Translations under genes and position numbers: made by a program
Shown here: positions 6,758 to 11,838 of the stretch, one piece after another
Layout of the letters: the number at the start of each line of letters is the position of its first letter
Position numbering within the stretch: the first letter of the stretch is position 1
Notes under the pieces: generated by a model
Told to the model about the DNA's origin: nothing
The model's database searches: none
What the model saw: the letters and a program-made list of their open reading frames with translations, nothing else
Assembly (NCBI GenBank): GCA_017861355.1
Contig: JAGFXQ010000317.1
Coordinates: forward strand, 1-11,838
DNA: 11,838 bases
From: Bacillota bacterium
GTDB taxonomy: Bacteria > Bacillota > Clostridia > Lachnospirales > Lachnospiraceae
Reading direction: 5' to 3'

Positions 6758-7534
6758 ATGTACACAAAACAGGATATCATTGGTGATTTAGTTAATATGG
6801 GAATCCATTCAACGGATACCCTACTGATTCATTCCTCAATGAAGGCTATTGGTGAAGTCGATGGAGGAGCGGATACTGTAATTGATGCAATTATGGAGTA
6901 TATGAAGCAAGGACTCCTCATCTTTCCTACCCATACCTGGGAGCAGATCAATGATGAATACCGGGTATTCAAGGTAGCAACCGAACCATCTTGTGTAGGC
7001 TTACTGACGAACCTTTTCATGAAACGGCCGGGTGTGTTAAGATCCTGGCATCCTACTCATTCAGTGGCTGCGATAGGCGAAGAAGCGGAGGAATATATCT
7101 CCGGAGAAGAGTACAGCGATACACCCTGCCCGAGAAGCGGCTGCTGGGGTAAGCTTTATGATCGTGGGGCTAAGATATTATTTTTGGGCTGCAGTCCGAA
7201 GAAGAACACTTATCTTCACGGAGTAGAGGAATGGAATCAGATAGGAAATCGATTGACTGATTTTTATCATCCTTATCAGATATTGACTCCGAACGGTAGA
7301 TTGATTGACCGACCTATGCGGGGGCATCACAATCCCATCGGTGATATCTCACAGAACTATGATAAGATGATGGCACCGTACCTTCATCATGGAATTGCAA
7401 AAGAGGGAATGATCGGAGATGCGAAGAGTTATTTATGCGATGCGGTAGGAATGGCCGAGCTAACCTCCTCCTATCTTCAGAGAGATCCGGACCTATTCCT
7501 GACCGGAGATCCAATCCCGGATGAGTGGCTATAA
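6758..7534 (+). CDS. AAC(3)-family aminoglycoside N-acetyltransferase-like protein
   Basis: This family transfers an acetyl group from acetyl-CoA to an amino group; the best-known members modify the 3-amino group of aminoglycosides, but relatives such as YokD occur in many chromosomes with uncertain substrates. The 258-residue product is typical in length. Visible marks are LLIHSSMKAIG with Gly-Gly following (22-37), PTHTW, WHPTHSVAAIG (Trp97, His98, His101), the P-C-P-R-S-G-C-W-G-K-L loop, ILFLGC and NTYLHGVEE (His154, Glu157), which are the conserved blocks of the family. A Shine-Dalgarno-like GAGGG lies 6 nt before ATG 6758. It stands alone between a terminator and a convergent hairpin. 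No mobile element adjoins it, so actual resistance cannot be claimed from sequence. Confidence 0.9.
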   Translation: MYTKQDIIGDLVNMGIHSTDTLLIHSSMKAIGEVDGGADTVIDAIMEYMKQGLLIFPTHTWEQINDEYRVFKVATEPSCVGLLTNLFMKRPGVLRSWHPTHSVAAIGEEAEEYISGEEYSDTPCPRSGCWGKLYDRGAKILFLGCSPKKNTYLHGVEEWNQIGNRLTDFYHPYQILTPNGRLIDRPMRGHHNPIGDISQNYDKMMAPYLHHGIAKEGMIGDAKSYLCDAVGMAELTSSYLQRDPDLFLTGDPIPDEWL

Positions 7535-7538
7535 AATA

Positions 7539-7588
7539 ATCCTCCATAAGTAGATTTTAGTTATTTCCCATGTCTACTTATGGAGGAT
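7539..7588. terminator. Perfect 16-bp hairpin between convergent genes, likely bidirectional terminator
   Basis: ATCCTCCATAAGTAGA (7539-7554) pairs perfectly with TCTACTTATGGAGGAT (7573-7588) across an 18-nt loop. It begins 4 bp after the acetyltransferase stop and lies 31 bp beyond the stop of the convergent oxidoreductase remnant. On the minus strand it is followed by a T-rich TATTTTAT; on the plus strand no T-run follows. Confidence 0.7.
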
Positions 7589-7619
7589 CATATCATAATT
7601 ACACGCTATTTATATTTTA

Positions 7620-8895
7620 CTATTTATTCATCTTCGCTATGATGCTGCGAGCTACGCTGATACCGTTTGCAGAAGCCTGCTGCAAACCGCGGGTTACGGC
7701 AGCGCCGTCACCGATGGCACGAAGACCCTCGATGCTGGTCTCAAAATCGGTGTTCACAACGACTTTATTGGAGTAGAATTTAACCTCAACACCATAGAGT
7801 AAGGTCTCATCACTGGCAATACCGGGAGTAACCTTATCTAGAGCAAGAATCATTTCCTTAATATCAACCATAATTCTGTGAGGGAATACTAAGGACAAAT
7901 CACCGGGGATCGCATCCTTTAAGGTGGGAATCAGATTATTTCGGCAAAGCCTCTCTTCTGTGGTTCGTCTGCCTCTCTGGAAATCACCAAAGGTCTGCAC
8001 CAGAATTCTGCCACCGCATAACATATTGCTGAGTTGGGCGATATGCTTACCATACTCGATCGGGGTATTGAAGGGCTGAGGGATTGGTACAGAAGGTACG
8101 AACCTTATCATCGAAGGTAGGAGTGTAGTATACCAGCTTCGCTTCGTAGAGATTCTTGTTCAGGAATTCCATGACTTCATCACGAACTTCAACACGCACA
8201 CCGATATCTACTGTTCCGACCTTGGTCTCAATACCGTGATCCTTACAGATCTGGCTGAACCAGTCAGAACCCTCACGACCGATTGCAGATACGATTTCTT
8301 CAGCATAGTAGGTATCACCCTTCGAGGTTACGACGCCTATTGCTTTCTTATCTTCAATAATTATATCTTTTACCATAGTGTTGAAGACCATCTCCACACC
8401 CACAGCGAGTAGATGCTCCTGCAGTCTGGTGTATATTTTATAGCCTTCCTCCGTTCCAAGATGACGGATCGGGCATTCAATCAACTTAAGATTAGCATTG
8501 ATAGCACGTCTTCTGATCTCACGAATTTCAGCTTCCTTATCAACACCGTAGACATTGGTATCCGCCCCGAATTTGAGATAGATGTCATCGGATTCCTTGA
8601 TTAACTCCATAGCTTTATCATATCCTAGGATGTCGGGAAGATTACCGCCTACATCGGGCGATAGGGAGAGCTTTCCGTCAGAAAAAGCTCCAGCTCCAGC
8701 AAAACCGGTTGTAATTGCGCAGGGTTGGCAGCCGATACATTGTTTGGTGGTTCTCTTTGGACACATTCTCTTCTCGATCGGTCGTCCCTTTTCCACCATC
8801 AATATTTTTAGGTCTTTATTCTCGTTGATTAATTCATAGGCACAAAAAATACCGGAAGGTCCGGCTCCTATAATGATTACGTCGTAATTCTGCAT
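7620..8895 (-). pseudogene. FAD-dependent oxidoreductase (COG2509-like), disrupted by internal deletion and frameshift
   Basis: The first part (8895 down to 8047) starts at ATG 8895 with AAGGAG 8 nt upstream. It encodes the Rossmann FAD-binding motif IIIGAGPSGIFCAYE (Gly10, Gly12, Gly15) and a cysteine cluster (Cys45, 53, 56, 59) leading to FAGAGAFSDGKLS. After VRTFCTNP it runs out of frame and ends. The C-terminal part continues in another frame from about 8081 to the stop at 7620, with PFNTPIEYGKHIAQLSNML and the closing AIGDGAAVTRGLQQASA. Intact relatives, as I recall them, carry roughly 40 more residues between these blocks, including a V-N-G-H-S-Y segment. A deletion of about 115-125 bp that also shifts the frame, near 8078-8082, explains both. 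The molecular function of the family is poorly known. A pseudogene is likely unless the join is an assembly error. Confidence 0.85.
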
Positions 8896-8940
8896 CGACA
8901 ACACTCCTTCTGGAATTATAATGATCTCATTACCGTGCTA

Positions 8941-8969
8941 ATTCTATCATATTCTTTCGCACAGTACAA
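8941..8969 (-). promoter_or_regulatory. Promoter of the FAD oxidoreductase remnant
   Basis: On the minus strand TTGTAC (8969-8964) is separated by 17 bp from TAGAAT (8946-8941). A TG one base before the -10 makes it an extended -10. It lies about 45 bp upstream of ATG 8895 and fits well, although the -35 is weak. Confidence 0.5.
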
Positions 8970-9084
8970 GCTTCAACTTGATTGTCCTAAAAAAACAAAT
9001 ACCTGGTCAATACCGACAGTTGATAGACGAAGAGTAGGATGACTGGTGCTTATAATGGCTGCATCGTAGCACTGTATATTACGC

Positions 9085-9108
9085 AAAAAAGAGACCGCAA
9101 GGGTCTCT
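9085..9108 (-). terminator. Intrinsic terminator of the HAD phosphatase gene
   Basis: On the minus strand AGAGACC, loop CTTGC, GGTCTCT is followed directly by a T-run (TTTTTT, plus-strand A at 9085-9090, the first of which also closes the stem). It lies 11 bp past the stop codon at 9120. Confidence 0.9.
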
Positions 9109-9119
9109 AAATAAGTATG

Positions 9120-9905
9120 TTAAATAAGCTTAAAATACTTTAAAGCATGTTCAATGCCGTGATGATCTACATCTTCCGTGACATAGGTAACGACATCCTT
9201 AATTGCTTGCGGTGCATTACCCATTGCGATGGAATGTTTTGCATAGGTCAGCATCGGAAGATCATTTTCACCATCTCCGAAGGCATAGGTATTCTCATAC
9301 GGGATACCAAGATGCTTAATCATGAACTCTATACCGCTTGCTTTTGACAATCCCTTGGGTACGATCTCATAGAAGTGACCGTCACGCTTTATAAAATCGA
9401 AGACCTCTTTGTATTTATCATAGAATTGATTTGTTTTCTCTTCATCCCCGGGCCAGATGCAGAACTTGTCAAAGGAGATATCCGGATCTTCCCAATCACC
9501 GGCAGCAAATTGGTGCTTTTTCTGATATTCAATCAGATTAAGAACTACAGGACTGATGGAATTGTAATCATAATACACGGAGTTGGAACCTTCCAGAACT
9601 GCTTCGATTCCAAGCTTGCGAAGATCAAAAATCAACGATGGGATGATGTCCTTCGATAATTCGGTATGAAATAATTCCTTGTCTTGATATATTATATGGG
9701 TTCCACAGCCTAAGATGAAGCCGTCAAAACCGAGTTCTCTCACAGTTTGATCGATAAAGGAATCCACTCTGCCGGAATTAATCATAACAACATGTCCGTT
9801 CATCTGGGCTTGCTGTATGGCACGTTTTGTGCTGTCGGACACCTGAAAGGTTCGGTGGCTTAATATTGTTCCGTCGATGTCAAAGAAAAGTATTTTTTTA
9901 TCCAT
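9120..9905 (-). CDS. Cof-type HAD-superfamily hydrolase (subfamily IIB)
   Basis: A cytoplasmic phosphatase of the haloacid dehalogenase superfamily; members dephosphorylate sugar phosphates, FMN and similar compounds. The 261-residue product shows all four HAD motifs: DIDGT with the nucleophile Asp9 and Asp11, INSGR with Ser44, Lys188 in SKASGIEF, and GDGENDLPML with Asp211 and Asp215 for Mg2+ binding. The large insertion between motifs II and III is the IIB cap that sets substrate choice, so the substrate cannot be named. ATG 9905 has AGGAG 7 nt upstream. It is transcribed as a single gene with its own terminator; the oxidoreductase remnant downstream has a separate promoter. Confidence 0.93.
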   Translation of the reverse strand: MDKKILFFDIDGTILSHRTFQVSDSTKRAIQQAQMNGHVVMINSGRVDSFIDQTVRELGFDGFILGCGTHIIYQDKELFHTELSKDIIPSLIFDLRKLGIEAVLEGSNSVYYDYNSISPVVLNLIEYQKKHQFAAGDWEDPDISFDKFCIWPGDEEKTNQFYDKYKEVFDFIKRDGHFYEIVPKGLSKASGIEFMIKHLGIPYENTYAFGDGENDLPMLTYAKHSIAMGNAPQAIKDVVTYVTEDVDHHGIEHALKYFKLI

Positions 9906-9955
9906 TATTATTCTCCTGAGCTTATTGCATGCTCTTTGTTTATAGCGTCACTTTG

Positions 9956-9976
9956 TAGCATATAATAGCATATAAT
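9956..9976. repeat. 10-bp direct repeat upstream of the HAD gene
   Basis: TAGCATATAA occurs twice in tandem (9956-9965, 9966-9975), spaced one helical turn apart, about 50 bp before ATG 9905. It could be part of the promoter region or a binding site, but a clean -35/-10 pair was not found. Confidence 0.4.
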
Positions 9977-10018
9977 GTTTGAACAGGAAAGTCAAAAGAA
10001 AAATCAGGAGTAATACAC

Positions 10019-10118
10019 GTTACAATTCAGCCAGCCTAGTAGTGAATACGACCAGGACTGAAAGGGGAACACTTCATTCCTGGTTGTATGAGATAGTCAT
10101 TGAAGGATGAATTGTTAC
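10019..10118. repeat. 100-bp palindromic repeat element, short form
   Basis: Arms GTTACAATTCA (10019-10029) and TGAATTGTTAC (10108-10118) pair with one mismatch. Inside, ATACGACCAGGACTGAA pairs with TTCATTCCTGGTTGTAT. Sequence outside the centre matches the 201-bp element at 1968-2168 (shared TAGTGAATA, GGGAACACTTCATTCCT and TAGTCATTGAAG), but the roughly 100-bp middle is absent. It lies between the divergent HAD gene and the pheST promoter. Confidence 0.8.
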
Positions 10119-10148
10119 TGTGAGATGAAGAAATTTTTATCCCCTCTC

Positions 10149-10177
10149 TTGACAATGTCAGAAAAGTCGATTAATAT
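10149..10177 (+). promoter_or_regulatory. Promoter of the pheST operon
   Basis: Consensus -35 TTGACA (10149-10154), 17-bp spacer and -10 TAATAT (10172-10177). Transcription would begin near 10184, just before the first stem of the T-box leader. Confidence 0.85.
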
Positions 10178-10183
10178 AAGTGA

Positions 10184-10466
10184 AAAGATAACAACATTGA
10201 AGGTGAATGTAGTAGGATATATTTTCCCGCCAGAGAGAACTTGTCACCGGCTGAGAGCAAGTTCAGGGTTCAGATGTATCACGAAGTTCGGCACCGGAGT
10301 TGCTTTTAAAATATTACGATAGGAAGCTTGCCACTTACTAGCTCCTTACTGTGATAGAAGAGAAGCCGGATCAGTTCCGTTATAGCTGGTTGAGTAGTCT
10401 GTAATGCAGACTTAAATTTGGGTGGTACCACGATGCTTTCGTCCCTTTCGGGCGGGGGCTTTTTTT
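10184..10466 (+). promoter_or_regulatory. T-box leader (tRNA-Phe sensing) of pheST with terminator
   Basis: The leader contains the T-box signature TGGGTGGTACCACG (10419-10432), whose bulge pairs with the acceptor end of uncharged tRNA. A terminator follows, GCTTTCGTCC (10435-10444) pairing with GGGCGGGGGC (10450-10459) through several U-G pairs, then seven T. Stem I marks are AGTA (10211-10214), AGAGAG (10232-10237) and an arm pairing AACTTG with CAAGTT around 10238-10263; its base may pair CAAC near 10191 with GTTG near 10300. The likely specifier codon is TTC (Phe) at 10287-10289, chosen because the operon is pheST; GGC follows directly. Uncharged tRNA-Phe would favour the antiterminator and expression. 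Confidence 0.92.
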
Positions 10467-10518
10467 GTACCCAGAAACCGTAACACTGTTGAAATTGATT
10501 AATTTAGGAGGTAGGAAC

Positions 10519-11559
10519 ATGTTAGAGAATCTTGAACGTATTAAAGAACAGTTTTCAAACGAATTGAATGCTGCTAATCTGAAAGAGGAGCTGGAGCGAA
10601 TCCGCGTATCCTTCCTTGGCAAAAAAGGTCTTGTAACCGAAGCCTTGAAGGATCTGCGTAATCTGGATGCTGAGGCGAAGAAACAAGCCGGCATGCAGGT
10701 AAATATACTGAAAGATGAGATCGAGCAGGCAATTGTGGAATATCAGAAGAAGATGGAGGAGCGGGAATATCAGAGAGAGCTTGAGAAAGCGGAACGCTAT
10801 GACTATTCCATTCCATCGGATAAGCCGGTAGGAACGATGCATCCGATCACGATCGTTCAGAAGCAGATCGAGGATATCTTCAAGACGATGGGATTCATCA
10901 TCGAGGATGGACTTGAGATTCAGACAGAATTCAATAACTTTGAAGGAGTAAATATACCCAAGAATCATCCGGCAAGGGATATGACAGATACCTATTATCT
11001 CGATAATGGTCAATTACTTAAGACCCATACCTCAGCTGCGCAGAACACTATCTTAAGAAAATATGGTGCACCGAAGCCGGGCGAGCCTTTGAAGGTCTTA
11101 TTCCCGGGAAGATGCTTCCGTAATGAAAATATTGATGCCAGCCATGAGAATACCTTCTTCCAGATGGAAGGAATGATGGTAGGCGATGATATCTCTATCT
11201 CAAACCTGATCTATTTTATGAAGGTATTATTATCCGAAGTATTTGAGCGAGATGTTAAGGTCAGACTTCGTCCCGGTTTCTTCCCCTTCGTGGAGCCCGG
11301 CTTCGAGCTTGATATTAACTGTGCCATCTGCGGCGGTGTAGGCTGCCCTACCTGTAAGCACTCCGGTTGGTTAGAGTTGTTGCCCTGTGGTATGATCCAT
11401 CCGAATGTACTTCGCCTTGGCGGTATCGATCCGGACAAATACACCGGCTTTGCTTTCGGACTTGGCATGACTCGTCTTGCAATGATGAAATACAATGTAA
11501 AGGATATCCGCCTCTTCAATGGAGGTAATCTGAAACAGCTGAAGAAGTTCGCGAGATAA
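10519..11559 (+). CDS. pheS: Phenylalanyl-tRNA synthetase alpha subunit
   Basis: The catalytic subunit of the alpha2-beta2 enzyme that charges tRNA-Phe with phenylalanine. The 346-residue product fits the family. The first ~90 residues are charged and helical (the tRNA-binding coiled coil), containing SFLGKKGLVTEALKDLR. Class II motifs follow: FNNFEGVNIPKNHPARDMTD, LLKTHTSAAQ, motif 2 GRCFRNENIDASHENTFFQ (Arg201), then RPGFFPFVEPGFE and motif 3 GFAFGLGMTRLAM (Arg319). A Cys-X2-Cys-X4-Cys-X2-Cys cluster (268, 271, 276, 279) precedes SGWLELLPCGMIHPNVL and may bind a metal; I recall similar cysteines in other clostridial PheS proteins. ATG 10519 has AGGAGG (10506-10511) 7 nt upstream; the frame upstream of it is T-box leader. 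pheT follows after 70 bp. Confidence 0.97.
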   Translation: MLENLERIKEQFSNELNAANLKEELERIRVSFLGKKGLVTEALKDLRNLDAEAKKQAGMQVNILKDEIEQAIVEYQKKMEEREYQRELEKAERYDYSIPSDKPVGTMHPITIVQKQIEDIFKTMGFIIEDGLEIQTEFNNFEGVNIPKNHPARDMTDTYYLDNGQLLKTHTSAAQNTILRKYGAPKPGEPLKVLFPGRCFRNENIDASHENTFFQMEGMMVGDDISISNLIYFMKVLLSEVFERDVKVRLRPGFFPFVEPGFELDINCAICGGVGCPTCKHSGWLELLPCGMIHPNVLRLGGIDPDKYTGFAFGLGMTRLAMMKYNVKDIRLFNGGNLKQLKKFAR

Positions 11560-11629
11560 GCGAAGCTTTCGAGCTGTAATCCGTTTACATTATTATAGAA
11601 TAGAACCGAAATAGATTGGAGGAATAATC

Positions 11630-11838
11630 ATGTATATTTCAATGAATTGGATATCCGAATTCACGGATATATCCGGAATAAATATCAAGGAATTGATCGG
11701 AAGATTCACCCTGGCAACTGCAGAGGTGGAAGGAATAGAGGAAAAGGGTAAGGACATCAGAGGCGTTGTAATTGGTAAGATTATTGAGATCAATGATCAT
11801 CCGAACTCCAAGAAGCTGCATCTGGTGAAGGTAGATAT
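11630..11838 (+). CDS. pheT: Phenylalanyl-tRNA synthetase beta subunit (3' end outside window)
   Basis: Only the first 69 codons are present. They read M-Y-I-S-M-N-W-I-S-E-F at the start, then LATAEVEGIE, and VVIGKIIEINDHPNSKKLHL, the beginning of the EMAP/OB-fold tRNA-binding domain found at the PheT N-terminus. GGAGGA (11618-11623) is 6 nt before ATG 11630. It is the second gene of the pheST operon under the T-box. Confidence 0.93.
   Translation, partial: MYISMNWISEFTDISGINIKELIGRFTLATAEVEGIEEKGKDIRGVVIGKIIEINDHPNSKKLHLVKVD

Noticed and set aside
7570..7776. 68-codon plus-strand ORF
   Set aside because: It starts inside the convergent hairpin and runs antisense to the conserved C-terminus of the oxidoreductase.
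8413..8839. Two plus-strand ORFs of 63 and 85 codons
   Set aside because: They are antisense to the conserved N-terminal part of the oxidoreductase remnant and have no supporting start signals.
9000..9084. Possible small RNA or promoter between the oxidoreductase and HAD genes
   Set aside because: A TATAAT-like string occurs, but there is no paired -35 and no stable hairpin apart from the HAD terminator.
10107..10322. 71-codon plus-strand ORF
   Set aside because: It lies across the pheST promoter and the T-box Stem I region, which explain the sequence.
10555..11013. 152-codon minus-strand ORF
   Set aside because: Antisense to conserved pheS; the product resembles no protein and its composition follows the opposite coding strand.

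Overview
The window looks like chromosomal DNA of a low-to-moderate G+C Gram-positive anaerobe, most likely a clostridium of the Lachnospiraceae type. The reasons are strong AGGAGG-type ribosome binding sites, intrinsic hairpin/U-tract terminators, a T-box leader on pheST, an amt-PII pair and the general character of the proteins. This is inference from recognised families; no database search was possible. I see no tRNA, rRNA, CRISPR array, integrase or transposase.

Layout, left to right. On the + strand: an ABC-F ATPase whose 5' end lies outside the window (1-1956); a 201-bp imperfect palindrome (1968-2168); queA for tRNA queuosine synthesis (start revised to TTG 2338); a tandem array of five terminator-like hairpins with a 71-72 bp period (3567-3890); a small two-helix membrane protein with a basic repetitive tail (3935-4252) that runs into a purine-rich low-complexity tract; the ammonium operon amt-PII (4468-6441), closed by a branched hairpin; and an AAC(3)-family acetyltransferase (6758-7534). 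A 16-bp perfect hairpin separates it from a convergent minus-strand block. That block holds a COG2509-like FAD oxidoreductase broken by an internal deletion plus frameshift (7620-8895) and a Cof-type HAD phosphatase (9120-9905). A 100-bp shorter relative of the first palindrome follows (10019-10118). Then come a consensus promoter, a T-box leader, pheS and the beginning of pheT, which the right edge cuts.

How the genes work together: Amt and the PII protein form a nitrogen-import module in which PII binds the cytoplasmic face of the channel and blocks it when nitrogen is plentiful. PheS and PheT form the phenylalanyl-tRNA synthetase, and the T-box reads uncharged tRNA-Phe to switch the operon on. 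ABC-F and QueA both act on the translation apparatus (ribosome and tRNA). The remaining genes are stand-alone.

The least ordinary features are non-coding: (a) two size variants of one palindromic repeat family 8 kb apart; (b) the five-copy hairpin array; (c) a 28-bp tandem duplication of the amt ribosome-binding site and start codon, which creates an out-of-frame decoy start, echoed by an 8-bp duplication at the PII start; and (d) the purine-rich tract that appears to extend the coding frame of the small membrane protein past its stop. I do not see a convincing undescribed multi-gene system; the protein-coding content is of known families apart from the small membrane protein.
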